From: Clostridia bacterium
Lineage (GTDB): Bacteria; Bacillota; DTU025
Direction: 5' to 3'
Assembly: GCA_034926675.1 (NCBI GenBank)
Contig: JAYFQW010000006.1
Span: forward strand, 1 to 64,000
Length of the DNA stretch: 64,000 bases
Shown: in pieces, positions 26,197 to 34,333 of the stretch
How positions within the stretch are numbered: the stretch's first letter is position 1
How the letters are laid out: each line of letters starts with the position of its first letter
Notes under the pieces: model-generated
Seen by the model: only the letters and a program-made list of their open reading frames with translations
Databases searched by the model: none
Told to the model about the DNA's origin: nothing
Position numbers and translations under genes: made by a program

Positions 26197-26339
26197 GAAC
26201 GCCCCGACCTCCCGTTTCCCTGATGCTGTTCTCTTTTCTACTTCATTCGCGAATATCCTCTGAAGCAGCCCACGCCGGGATAGAAGAGTATTTCCAAGCC
26301 TCATAGGGCAATCTAGCCCATGAATGGGAGGTGAAGCTG

Positions 26340-27410
26340 ATGAAAGTGGGGTTCTCAGGACGCCCATCGATGCGCGCACCCCGGTCTGCAGTCGTCGTCC
26401 AGTCGGAGCCTTTGACCAGGTACGTCGACGTCTGCAACAATATGGGGCTCGGATGCCTCGAGATACCCTCGGCTCTCGTGTTCGGCAAGAGCGGATGGCG
26501 GAACCAGTTCCTCGCTGCATGCACCGGTCCAATGCCGCAACGCGTTCCCGCCGTGTCGACGTCGCCGCACGTCGAGATCCTCATACGGACAAGGGCGGAC
26601 GAGGTCGCTCTTCCCCGCTCCATCAATGCTGCGGCGCCTGGTCAGTCCGCACTCACTTACCTGCGCCACCTCGTTCACATGTCCGGCGGACGAATCGTCA
26701 CGCTGCAATTCCGAGCGTCGCGCGGATTCCTGTTCGAGCAGAGCAATGCTTCGCCAAGCCTCGGGGCAGCGCCGCTGGGCCTCGTGGTGAGCTGGTCCGA
26801 TCAAGTGTCAATCACTGAAGCCGCCCGGGCTGTGAGGCGTTCGCGCCAGTACATGATGTTTCCGATGGTTCATCTTGACATGGAGCGAGGCCAGAAGTTG
26901 CTCCGAGCCCTCGTGCGAGCGCTCACCGTCTGCCATCGCGAAAACGGGGGCGGCGGTCTTTACGTCTTTGTGTCCGTAGAACGGATGGACCCGTCTACAA
27001 CGAAGGCCCTTCCCCAGGAGCTCCGGATTCTGATGGACGCCGCGTCCGAGTTCGAGATTGGATCAGGAGAGGAGGTAGGAGTCATCTTTTCCGGACAAGG
27101 CGGAGAGGTGCGCGCTGTTCAGATGGCGCGCGCAGTTGCTTACCAGAGAAAGGTGCAGGAGGCAGTGGCCGTAGGCGGCGCGTCATCCAGCCCTAGAGTG
27201 GGATCGACAGTGAGGATCCGCGACGTTGAACTCGGCATGGACATGCAGTATGCCATAGTGCCCCCTGAGATGGCATCGGCGACTAAGGGCATGCTCTCGA
27301 GCGAATCGCCCGTAGCCCGCGCCATAATCGGGCAGCAGTGCGGAGCACGAGTGGAGGTTTCGGCGCCGGGAGGAACCGTCGTTTATGAACTTTTGGAGGT
27401 GCACGACTAG
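26340..27410 (+). CDS. Unknown protein with C-terminal GreA/GreB-like domain
   Basis: 356 residues. Residues 285-356 resemble the FKBP-like C-terminal domain of transcription elongation factors GreA/GreB/Rnk (VGSTVRIRDVELGMDMQYAI, a proline-rich turn, LSSESPVARAIIG, and VEVSAPGGTVVYELLEV). The remaining about 280 residues match nothing I recognise and lack the GreA coiled coil that reaches into RNA polymerase. So an RNA-polymerase-binding role is possible by analogy, but transcript cleavage is not expected. The ATG at 26340 has GGGAGGTG 6 nt upstream. Divergent from the amidase; its stop overlaps the stop of the convergent pseudo-receiver gene. Confidence 0.7.
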   Translation: MKVGFSGRPSMRAPRSAVVVQSEPLTRYVDVCNNMGLGCLEIPSALVFGKSGWRNQFLAACTGPMPQRVPAVSTSPHVEILIRTRADEVALPRSINAAAPGQSALTYLRHLVHMSGGRIVTLQFRASRGFLFEQSNASPSLGAAPLGLVVSWSDQVSITEAARAVRRSRQYMMFPMVHLDMERGQKLLRALVRALTVCHRENGGGGLYVFVSVERMDPSTTKALPQELRILMDAASEFEIGSGEEVGVIFSGQGGEVRAVQMARAVAYQRKVQEAVAVGGASSSPRVGSTVRIRDVELGMDMQYAIVPPEMASATKGMLSSESPVARAIIGQQCGARVEVSAPGGTVVYELLEVHD

Positions 27411-27784
27411 TCGGCGGCCGCCTCATCGGCCGCCTTGAGGGCCAATAGGAGTTCTGCCCCGTCGAATGGCTTTCTCAGGAACCGAACTGCCCCGCACTCC
27501 ACGAAGCTCTCAGCCGATGCACCCAGCGGTTCTGAGGACATGATCACCAACCGGGCGCCAACGTTCTGGCACTCGCGGACTAGTTCCGGCAATGCGAGCG
27601 CCCCGAACATCGTCGCTTCCAAGAGCACTCTCGACGGTCGGAACACGCGCACCAGGGATACTGCCTCTTCGGGCGCGCATTCAATGATTGTCAGCCTATC
27701 AAGGGCATCCCACACCGCCAAGAGCAAAGCCCTCAGCACCTCACGCACGCGCGAATCCCCCTCAGCCAGCAGCAGTATCGTCAT
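27407..27784 (-). CDS. Receiver-like (pseudo-response-regulator) protein
   Basis: 125 residues forming one receiver-like fold: ILLLAEGD at beta1 (acidic E8, D10), RVLLEATMFG at beta3, VIMSSEP at beta4 (S83) and RFLRKPFDGAELLLAL with the conserved Lys105 at beta5. The phosphoacceptor position holds Glu56 instead of Asp, so phosphorylation is unlikely and the protein may be constitutively 'on' or a protein-binding module. No output domain. It overlaps the upstream unknown gene by 4 bp (ATGA), so the two are one operon behind a LexA-like box. Its stop overlaps that of the convergent GreA-like gene. Confidence 0.65.
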   Translation of the reverse strand: MTILLLAEGDSRVREVLRALLLAVWDALDRLTIIECAPEEAVSLVRVFRPSRVLLEATMFGALALPELVRECQNVGARLVIMSSEPLGASAESFVECGAVRFLRKPFDGAELLLALKAADEAAAD

Positions 27785-28203
27785 CCCATGCCAACCCCGG
27801 ACACTCCACAAGAGGCTTGACATCTTGCGCACCTGCTCCGCCTCAACCCCGCCATCTCCTCCGAAACCAGTTCCTCAATGGAAAGATATGATCGCCAGCC
27901 CTCTGACGACGTGTGCGCCAGCAACTCCGCCTCAAGCTGGGCGAGACGGCAGTGTCGCCTATGTCTCCGGTTTGCGCCGAGCAGAAAGCGGGCTTCATCC
28001 TGCAGGTCGCGCACCGAGCGATACTCCGGCCAGGCGATGTCGGGAGCCACAGCCAGAGCATCGAGCTCATCGAGGACGGAGATGATGGCATCCTCAATCG
28101 AACGGGCCTCAGATTCGCCTTCCCTCAACATGATCTCCCCAAGGCGCTCCAATTCGGCGGCGCACTGTGCTATGGCTTCCCCAGTGCGATCCGGCTCGAC
28201 CAT
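27781..28203 (-). CDS. Hypothetical protein, alpha-helical, Cys-rich C-terminus
   Basis: Not recognised. 140 residues, mostly acidic amphipathic helices (AIAQCAAELERLGEIMLREG, SIEDAIISVLDELDALA, LAQLEAELLAHTSSE) and ending in RRSRCARCQASCG, a small Cys cluster that could bind a metal. GGAGGTGAGTGTG precedes the ATG at 28203; the frame continues upstream through a LexA-like palindrome, so the short form is preferred. Translationally coupled (4-bp overlap) to the pseudo-receiver gene. Confidence 0.6.
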   Translation of the reverse strand: MVEPDRTGEAIAQCAAELERLGEIMLREGESEARSIEDAIISVLDELDALAVAPDIAWPEYRSVRDLQDEARFLLGANRRHRRHCRLAQLEAELLAHTSSEGWRSYLSIEELVSEEMAGLRRSRCARCQASCGVSGVGMG

Positions 28204-28244
28204 CACACTCACCTCCAACACCTTCTGACAGGATGGTATCATCA

Positions 28245-28256
28245 GAACATATGTTC
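28245..28256. promoter_or_regulatory. LexA/SOS-box-like palindrome
   Basis: GAACATATGTTC is a perfect 12-bp palindrome fitting the Bacillota LexA (DinR) box CGAAC-N4-GTTCG, including the purine/pyrimidine pattern of the centre; the right flank is also G. It lies 41 bp upstream of the unknown gene at 28203 between TTGTGC and a weak -10-like GATACC, a typical operator position. Eight fixed bases would occur about once by chance in a window this size, so position is the main support. Confidence 0.55.
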
Positions 28257-28260
28257 GCAC

Positions 28261-28303
28261 AATCACCTTCTTATCATCCCTCTGAGTGAGAAGAAGGGTG
28301 ATT
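28261..28303. repeat. Imperfect inverted repeat near the LexA-like box
   Basis: AATCACCTTCTT and AAGAAGGGTGATT are inverted copies differing by one inserted G, separated by about 18 nt. No U-tract on either strand; it may be an operator or a transcript stem-loop in the gap between the unknown gene and the XRE gene. The rest of 28304-28447 shows nothing else. Confidence 0.4.
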
Positions 28304-28447
28304 GCGGTGGTTCATCGTGCCATAAATGCCAATCTGTTCAGGCCGAGAATAGCACATATAGCACAATTCTGCAATCGCATTGCTGCTGTATGCTGCTTCC
28401 CACCGCACCTGGAGCAAGGTACGATAGTCTAGGGGAGCGTGAGCGCA

Positions 28448-28840
28448 GTGGACCGAGAGTGGGCTGTGATAGGAGCGAGGATACGCGAAGCTCGCAAGAG
28501 CAGGCGCATGTCCCAGAATCATCTAGCGGAAATGTGCAATGTCAATGCCAGCTACGTTGGGCAAATAGAGCGCGGCGAGAGGCGCCCGTCCCTTCGGACT
28601 CTAGCCGCGCTCGCCACCGCGCTGGGCACCGACGCCTCTTCCCTGTTGCTGGCGCCCAAAGGGCCGAGGGACTTGGCCCTTCAGCGCCTCGTCGACGCGG
28701 TGTCGAACTGCCCGCCCGAGGTCATCGACGCAGTCGCCCTCCACGCACAGGTGGTGGTCTCCACATTCCGCAGCCTGTCGGAGTGTGCAGTCGCAAATGC
28801 CGCCAGCCCTGGGGATACGCCAGAGACCAGCGGCGTTTAG
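28448..28840 (+). CDS. XRE-family transcriptional regulator
   Basis: 130 residues. An N-terminal helix-turn-helix of the Cro/C1 (XRE) type covers about residues 10-62 (IGARIREARKSRRMSQNHLA, YVGQIERGERRPSLRTLAAL), resembling SinR/SlrR-like stand-alone regulators. The C-terminal half is helical with no recognised ligand domain. A GTG at 28448 is chosen because AGGGGAG lies 10 nt upstream; a GTG 9 bp earlier is too close to that site. Target genes are not evident; the flanking GlgM-like gene is convergent. Confidence 0.8.
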   Translation: MDREWAVIGARIREARKSRRMSQNHLAEMCNVNASYVGQIERGERRPSLRTLAALATALGTDASSLLLAPKGPRDLALQRLVDAVSNCPPEVIDAVALHAQVVVSTFRSLSECAVANAASPGDTPETSGV

Positions 28841-28854
28841 GGCGCCATAGCGCC

Positions 28855-30051
28855 TCATCGCTCCGAATCGGATCTGATGTCCGCAGCCTGGGTTATCCTT
28901 TCATACAGCTTCACTGTCTGCTTGGCTATTGCGTCCCACGAGAACGTCTCTTCGACTCTCTTTCTTCCTGCGGCGCCGAACCTCCCGGCTAGCTCTCCCG
29001 AGCTTAGTATCTGATTGAGCGCCGCAGCAAGCGCCGCGGGATCACCCGGAGGGACCGTAAAGCCTGTCTCTCCGTCGATAACCACTTCGGGTATTCCCCC
29101 CACTTCCGAAGCCACAACAGGTATGTTGCACGCCATTGCTTCCAGGTTGATTATGCCGAACGGTTCGTACACCGATGGACAGGCAAACACTGATGCGTGG
29201 CTGTACAGCTGGATCACGTGCTCCTTCGGAACCATCCGGTTGATCCAGACCACATTGTCCATCTGCCGGACCCTCGCTTCCAGTTCGTCCTGAAGCTCCT
29301 GGGTATCTGGCGCACCTGCGCACAACACCAGGCTCACTCCTTGACGGACCATTGGCATGGCATCGAGCAGGTGCATTATCCCCTTCTGCCGTGATATCCT
29401 CCCAACAAACAGCACGTACGGCTGCCGCACTCCATAGGCCTCAAGTGCACTTGCGTCCTGCGTGGGTCTGTATTGCGACAGGTCTATGCCATTGTGCACA
29501 ACTGCGATCCTTTCCGGCGATACGCCCGAGTGTTCAATTATGTCGTCTCGCATTCCCTTCGAGACCGCAATCACACAGTCGGAGTTGTCGAGCCCGATCC
29601 GCTCCATCCAGGAGCTGAGCTGGCGCCCACGGCCCAACTGCTCCTCCTTCCACGGCCGCAGAGGCTCAAGGGAGTGCACAGTAGTAATGAGCTTCTTCCC
29701 GTACAGCACCTTCGCGAGATATCCCGCAAAGAATGTGTACCAGGTATGGCAGTGGACAATATCGGATTGGATGGGGTCTTTCACCATCGCAAGGTCAACC
29801 GACATCGGATCCAGCACTTTCTGCAGACGGGGATCTGATCCCCTGGACATCTCGATCCATGGGCCGTAGCTTTTCACCTGGAATTGGTCACTCTCTGACG
29901 GCGGCCTTTCTCCGAAACACCTGACCTCCACTGGAATCAGCCTTGCGAGGCTGGATGACAGATAGTCAACATGCACGCCCGCCCCTCCGTATACGTTAGG
30001 CGGATACTCACGAGTCATTATGGTCACACTCGGCGACGCAGCCACCTTCAT
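28855..30051 (-). CDS. GT4 glycosyltransferase, actinobacterial-type glycogen synthase (GlgM/GlgA)
   Basis: 398 residues with a GT-B fold. N-terminal MTREYPPNVYGGAGVHVDYL, IVHCHTWYTFFAG, ITTVHSLEPLRPW, HNGIDLSQY and the C-terminal nucleotide-sugar site EPFGIINLEAMACNIPVVAS (E-x7-E motif). This pattern matches the Corynebacterium/Mycobacterium-type synthase, which in actinobacteria makes maltose-1-phosphate or alpha-1,4-glucan from ADP-glucose. It overlaps the maltokinase gene by 4 bp (ATGA), so both proteins are probably made together for alpha-glucan metabolism. No branching enzyme, TreS or GlgE is in the window. Confidence 0.82.
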   Translation of the reverse strand: MKVAASPSVTIMTREYPPNVYGGAGVHVDYLSSSLARLIPVEVRCFGERPPSESDQFQVKSYGPWIEMSRGSDPRLQKVLDPMSVDLAMVKDPIQSDIVHCHTWYTFFAGYLAKVLYGKKLITTVHSLEPLRPWKEEQLGRGRQLSSWMERIGLDNSDCVIAVSKGMRDDIIEHSGVSPERIAVVHNGIDLSQYRPTQDASALEAYGVRQPYVLFVGRISRQKGIMHLLDAMPMVRQGVSLVLCAGAPDTQELQDELEARVRQMDNVVWINRMVPKEHVIQLYSHASVFACPSVYEPFGIINLEAMACNIPVVASEVGGIPEVVIDGETGFTVPPGDPAALAAALNQILSSGELAGRFGAAGRKRVEETFSWDAIAKQTVKLYERITQAADIRSDSER

Positions 30052-31595
30052 TCGGCTCCACCTCCAGCTCTGTCAATCAGTCGGCACACTCCCGTGAGAG
30101 GGATGATACTCCAGTCAGGCCTGTTGTTCAGTTCGTAGTTGACCTCGTACAGGGCCTTCTCTATCTCAAATCTTCTGATCAGCGCAGTCCGGTCCACATC
30201 ATCAGGGGGAAGGAGCCGTCGTCCACCGCGTCGCTCCTCCGCCAGATAGCCACTGAGGAAGGCCTCACGGCTCTCTCTCTCCCATGCGTCAGCTATCTCG
30301 TACGCATCCTGGCTGCACTTTGGCATCCGCACGACAGCGCCCTTGGCTGCGTAACTCAGAGATCGGAGCATACCCGCGATATCCCTGGCCGGGCTCGCAA
30401 GAGCGCGTCTCTCCTCTACCGGAGCGAGAGGCTCGCCTTCGAAGTCGATGACCGCATAGCCTCCGTCAGGCTTTACAAGGATCTGTCCGAGGTGAAGATC
30501 ACCGTGGCACCGCATGACATGGCCCAAGTCCATCGGGACCGCCCCTTCAGGAATGCTCGCACCGCATACAAATGACCTCACGCTGGACTGGGACTCCAGC
30601 ACCCGCGCTGCCGCGTGCTGAGCCTCTGGCCCCAGTGATCCCATGCAGTCTGCAATGGCGTCCACGGCCAGATCCGCTCTGGTTCTGGCTGCCTCATCCC
30701 ATCGCTCCACATCACTCTCATCAGCCCGTCTGCACCCAAAACCAGGCGCATCAACCGACGCAAGGGCGGCATGGAGACGTGCTATCGTGGCGCCAAGCTC
30801 GCTAATCGCAGCACACGATGCTGGGCCCACGGCGAATGGGTGTTCCGCTTCGGGTATGCGCAAAGCCCCATCAAGGGCCGACGCAATACCTTCCCATGCA
30901 TCTCCCACGCTGGGCACTTCCTCAGTCTGCACGGCCACCGAGTATCTGACCCCATCTGCCCCAACGTAAGCAACCTCAGCCTCAACCCTGGGAGTCTCGC
31001 GGAACTCCGTCATCTTGGCGAGAGCCACACCAATCTCGACGTCTGGGTTCGTCCCAGGTGTGAGCAGCCTGAAGGTCTTAAGCGCAGACCCGCGGCGTGC
31101 AATAGCGATCGTGTTGGTGTAGGCATCTCCCACCTTCTTCACTCGCCATCCGTGACCGCCCCCTCCCACAAGGCGAAATTCGAACCTTCCATGTAGGGTA
31201 GGAAGCTGCCTGCCGGCCCCTGCAAGCCACGGGATGAGATTCGCATACTCATCCGACACAGCCGCGTCCCGAACATCCCACCTGTGCCCTGCTACTGTGC
31301 CGAGGAGTGGAAGGCTCTCCGCCATCATCCCGGATGGCCCGATCAAGGCCGGGACGAAGTAGTCGCCCGCCCCTGGGAATCGCAGGATTGCCAAGACCAT
31401 ACGGGGAACGCCCGGCTCATCCTGGACGTTCAGCCCTCCGTCGACGGCAGGGGCATCGTGTTCGCTCTGAATGACCGCGAAGTCAGAAAGCTCGAAGCTA
31501 TCCGTCTGCAATGCCTTATGCCGGTACCAGCGAACACCTGTGAATGCCGACGCATCCATCTCTCGGAATACAGCCTCTACCGATGCAGCGTCCAT
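30048..31595 (-). CDS. mak: Maltokinase-like phosphotransferase (Mak/Pep2)
   Basis: 515 residues. The C-terminal kinase domain has the aminoglycoside-phosphotransferase-like motifs of maltokinases: RCHGDLHLGQILV (catalytic Asp), AVIDFEGEPLAPVEERR (metal-binding DFE) and SPARDIAGMLRSLSYAA. The N-terminal about 150 residues form the cap domain typical of Mak/Pep2. Maltokinase phosphorylates maltose with ATP to maltose-1-phosphate, feeding GlgE in the alpha-glucan pathway. AGGAGGGATGG precedes the ATG at 31595. Coupled to the GT4 gene. Assignment to maltose rather than another sugar is by family resemblance. Confidence 0.8.
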   Translation of the reverse strand: MDAASVEAVFREMDASAFTGVRWYRHKALQTDSFELSDFAVIQSEHDAPAVDGGLNVQDEPGVPRMVLAILRFPGAGDYFVPALIGPSGMMAESLPLLGTVAGHRWDVRDAAVSDEYANLIPWLAGAGRQLPTLHGRFEFRLVGGGGHGWRVKKVGDAYTNTIAIARRGSALKTFRLLTPGTNPDVEIGVALAKMTEFRETPRVEAEVAYVGADGVRYSVAVQTEEVPSVGDAWEGIASALDGALRIPEAEHPFAVGPASCAAISELGATIARLHAALASVDAPGFGCRRADESDVERWDEAARTRADLAVDAIADCMGSLGPEAQHAAARVLESQSSVRSFVCGASIPEGAVPMDLGHVMRCHGDLHLGQILVKPDGGYAVIDFEGEPLAPVEERRALASPARDIAGMLRSLSYAAKGAVVRMPKCSQDAYEIADAWERESREAFLSGYLAEERRGGRRLLPPDDVDRTALIRRFEIEKALYEVNYELNNRPDWSIIPLTGVCRLIDRAGGGAE

Positions 31596-31622
31596 CCCAT
31601 CCCTCCTAGCCTGAGACGAAAT

Positions 31623-31666
31623 GGACCCGGACGCGCCTCGCTCAACGCGCGGGCGCACCCGGGTCC
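31623..31666 (-). terminator. Hairpin after the aminotransferase gene
   Basis: GGACCCGG (31623-31630) pairs with CCGGGTCC (31659-31666), extended by an inner GCGCC/GGCGC stem. On the minus strand it is followed by ATTTCGTC, a weak U-tract. It lies between the aminotransferase stop and the maltokinase start and probably separates the two transcripts. Confidence 0.55.
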
Positions 31667-31702
31667 GATAACCGTCCAGTCGTGCATTGCGGGCTTACGA
31701 AC

Positions 31703-32890
31703 CTATACCCCCAAGGCCTCTGCGATCGTCGAGCCCAATCGGTGCATGCCCTCATCGATCGCCTCGATGCTGGCATTCGTGAAATTGAGCCTCATCGTGT
31801 TTCTCCCGGAACCATCAGCGTAGAACGGAGAGCCTGGTATGAACGCCACCTTTCTCTCAGTCGCACGCTCAAGTAGGAGCGTAGTATCGATAGACTCGGG
31901 AAGCTCCACCCAGATGAAGAGGCCGCCGTCTGGCCTTGTGAACTTGGCGCCCTTCGGGAAATGCCTCTCGATTGCCCTGATCATCGCGTCACGCTTGACC
32001 CTGTAACCCTGTCTTGTCGCGTCGATGTGCGGCACTAGCTTGCCACGGTTACAGAATTCATAGACAAGACGCTGTGACAGATTGCTCGTGTGCACATCGG
32101 TGGCCTGCTTGCCGATGGTGAGCTTCCTGAACACGTCAGGCGCTGCAGCAGCGTAGCCCACGCGGAGCCCTGGAGATATCACCTTAGAGAAACTGCCCAG
32201 GAACACCACGAAGCCTTCCTTGTCGAAGCTGGCGATGGATGGCAGAGCCATCCCGTCATACCGGAGTGCCGCATAAGGGTCGTCTTCCACGACCGCCACC
32301 CGGCGCCTCGCCGCAATCTCGGCGACGGCTCTGCGTCTTTCGAGCGAGAGCGTGACGCCAGTCGGGTTTTGGAACGTTGGAACCACGTAGATGACCTTGG
32401 GGCGATAGCGAACGACGGCGGCCTCGAGTGACTCCGGGATCATCCCGTCTCCATCGGAGTCCACAAAGCCGAACCTGGCCTCGTAGGATCTGAATATGTG
32501 GAGTGCCGCTAGGTAGGTGGGCCGCTCGACGATTACGTAGTCCCCGGGGTTTATGAACACCTTCGCCGACAGATCGATGCCCTGCTGAGCGCCTGAGATG
32601 ACCAGAACCTGCTCCGCACCAACATGAATGCCGCGCTCGGCCAGAGAGGCCGCGATCAGCTGCCTGAGAGGCCCGTAGCCCTCCGTTGTGGAATACTGCA
32701 GCACCTGTTTACCTGAAGTCCGCAGAATCTCATCAGACAGCTGCCTTATGTCCTCGGCGGGAAGCGCATCTGGCGATGGCATTCCGCCTGCGAAGGATAT
32801 GATGTCCGGCTTGTCGGTGATCTTGAGAATCTCTCGGATCACGTTCCCGCTGAGGTTCTGCACTCTAGTAGCGAACGCGGAGTTCTCCAA
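31703..32890 (-). CDS. PLP-dependent aminotransferase (2-aminoadipate/aromatic type)
   Basis: 395 residues, fold type I class I aminotransferase of the LysN/KAT-II/MocR-domain-like group. Visible: ISFAGGMPSPDALP at the N-terminus, QYSTTEGYGPLRQ, VVPTFQNPTG, VVEDDPYAALRY, the PLP-binding Lys in LGSFSKVISPGLRVGY, and the carboxylate-binding Arg near the C-terminus (MRLNFTN). Such enzymes transaminate 2-oxo acids with glutamate. The chosen start is a TTG at 32890 with AGGGGGAG 10 nt upstream and a family-like N-terminus; a GTG at 32914 is an alternative. It follows the korC gene, so its 2-oxo acids may be substrates of, or compete with, the ferredoxin oxidoreductase. Confidence 0.85.
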   Translation of the reverse strand: MENSAFATRVQNLSGNVIREILKITDKPDIISFAGGMPSPDALPAEDIRQLSDEILRTSGKQVLQYSTTEGYGPLRQLIAASLAERGIHVGAEQVLVISGAQQGIDLSAKVFINPGDYVIVERPTYLAALHIFRSYEARFGFVDSDGDGMIPESLEAAVVRYRPKVIYVVPTFQNPTGVTLSLERRRAVAEIAARRRVAVVEDDPYAALRYDGMALPSIASFDKEGFVVFLGSFSKVISPGLRVGYAAAAPDVFRKLTIGKQATDVHTSNLSQRLVYEFCNRGKLVPHIDATRQGYRVKRDAMIRAIERHFPKGAKFTRPDGGLFIWVELPESIDTTLLLERATERKVAFIPGSPFYADGSGRNTMRLNFTNASIEAIDEGMHRLGSTIAEALGV

Positions 32891-32948
32891 TGGATCATCA
32901 CTCCCCCTTGCCACTCGGCGTGTTCGGCTCTACCGTACTGTATATTCC

Positions 32949-33509
32949 TCAGTTGCCCAAAGATCCCTGCTTCGCCAGGTAAGCCCGGGCAGCTGCCCTA
33001 CCTGCCCTGAGTGCCTTCAGGTTAGCCTCGGTCGTGCCCTTGGGAACGCGCCGGGCCACCGCTTTCTCAAGAGAATCAGCCGATACGAGCTTGGCCACTT
33101 CGTTAAGGATGCCGAGGGCGACTATGTTAGCCATAATCGGCCTGCCGGTGGTCTCGACAGAGATATCAGTAATGGGGAACCCATGAACTACACCGCGGTT
33201 TGCCGGCACGGCCGCCACAAGCCCTGAATCTACTATCACGATGCCGCCAGCCTCGATGGTGCAAGCATAACGGGCACAGGCGGCGTCTGACATCAGCACC
33301 AGGATCTCTGGCTTGGTCACCTTGGGATAGTCGATGGGCTCATCAGCTATGACAACCTCCGCCTTCGAAGCTCCGCCACGGGCTTCCGGCCCGTAGCTCT
33401 GCGTCTGTACAACCTCGTGCCCGTCGAGCATACCGGCTTCAGCCAGGATTATCCCTGCCAGGATCAGACCCTGCCCTCCGAAACCCGACAGTCTCAATTC
33501 CCGTCTCAC
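32949..33509 (-). CDS. korC: 2-oxoacid:ferredoxin oxidoreductase, gamma subunit
   Basis: 186 residues. Rossmann-like gamma domain with LSGFGGQGLILAGIILAEA, QSYGPEARGGASKAEVVIA and IMANIVALGIL, all typical of the KorC/VorC subunit. Together with alpha, beta and delta it oxidises a CoA-dependent 2-oxoacid and reduces ferredoxin in the cytoplasm. Its GTG start overlaps the beta stop as GTGA. Last kor gene of a delta-alpha-beta-gamma operon. Confidence 0.92.
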   Translation of the reverse strand: MRRELRLSGFGGQGLILAGIILAEAGMLDGHEVVQTQSYGPEARGGASKAEVVIADEPIDYPKVTKPEILVLMSDAACARYACTIEAGGIVIVDSGLVAAVPANRGVVHGFPITDISVETTGRPIMANIVALGILNEVAKLVSADSLEKAVARRVPKGTTEANLKALRAGRAAARAYLAKQGSLGN

Positions 33510-34330
33510 TTCCCGGCCGCCTCCTTCGCTCTTTCCATAACCTTCGCGTACAGCTCGGTGTACTCAGGCGCATTCCCGCGATACAGCTCTCCTATGACGA
33601 TCTTGCCCGCGAGTTCCGCCGGATCGAGCTTGGCAGCGGCGGCCATGGTGACAGAGTTCTTCTTGAACCACTCGATCATCTCCACTGGTCCGCCCATCTT
33701 GTTCTTTCTTCCGAAGTAGGTCGGGCACTGGGTGGGCGCCTCCACAAAAGCGAACCCCGGAGTCTCTATCGCATGCTCGATATATGTGGAAAGCTGCCTC
33801 GCGTGGGCGGTGGTCGCCCGGGCCACGTAGTTCGCACCGCAGGCGCGCACCAGCTCACACAGATCGAAGTTCCGCTCGATATTGCCGTAGGGCGCTGTGG
33901 TGGCATACCTGCCAGACGGGGTCATCGGCGAGTACTGGCCGGAAGTCATGCCGTAGATTGAGTTGTTCATGCACACAACAGTGATGCCCATGTTGCGCCT
34001 GGCGGCGTGTATCAGGTGATTGCCTCCGATGGCAGATGCATCGCCGTCGCCAGTAAGCACTATCACGTGCAGATCAGGTTTTGCTATCTTGATCCCCGTA
34101 GCGAAGGCAATTGCCCTCCCGTGTGTCGTGTGAACGGTGTTGAAATCGATGTAGCCAGGCGCCCTCGATGCGCATCCAATCCCCGACACGACGCAAACAT
34201 CGTCGTTGTCAAGATCCAACCTGGCGATGGCCCTGAGGACGGCGTTCAGGATGATCCCGTGGCCACATCCGGGGCACCAGATGTGTGGAAGAAACCGACT
34301 ACGAAGATAACCATCTATCTCTCTGGCCAC
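33506..34330 (-). CDS. korB: 2-oxoacid:ferredoxin oxidoreductase, beta subunit
   Basis: 274 residues, thiamine diphosphate-binding catalytic subunit. WCPGCGHGIILNAVLR supplies cluster-binding Cys, and the TPP/Mg motif is TGDGDASAIGGNHL ... CMNNSIYGMTSGQYSP. This matches KorB (2-oxoglutarate) or related VorB enzymes; exact substrate cannot be decided. Starts with GTG 3 bp after the alpha stop, with GGGGGTG upstream, and overlaps gamma by 4 bp. Confidence 0.92.
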   Translation of the reverse strand: MAREIDGYLRSRFLPHIWCPGCGHGIILNAVLRAIARLDLDNDDVCVVSGIGCASRAPGYIDFNTVHTTHGRAIAFATGIKIAKPDLHVIVLTGDGDASAIGGNHLIHAARRNMGITVVCMNNSIYGMTSGQYSPMTPSGRYATTAPYGNIERNFDLCELVRACGANYVARATTAHARQLSTYIEHAIETPGFAFVEAPTQCPTYFGRKNKMGGPVEMIEWFKKNSVTMAAAAKLDPAELAGKIVIGELYRGNAPEYTELYAKVMERAKEAAGK

Positions 34331-34333
34331 TGC

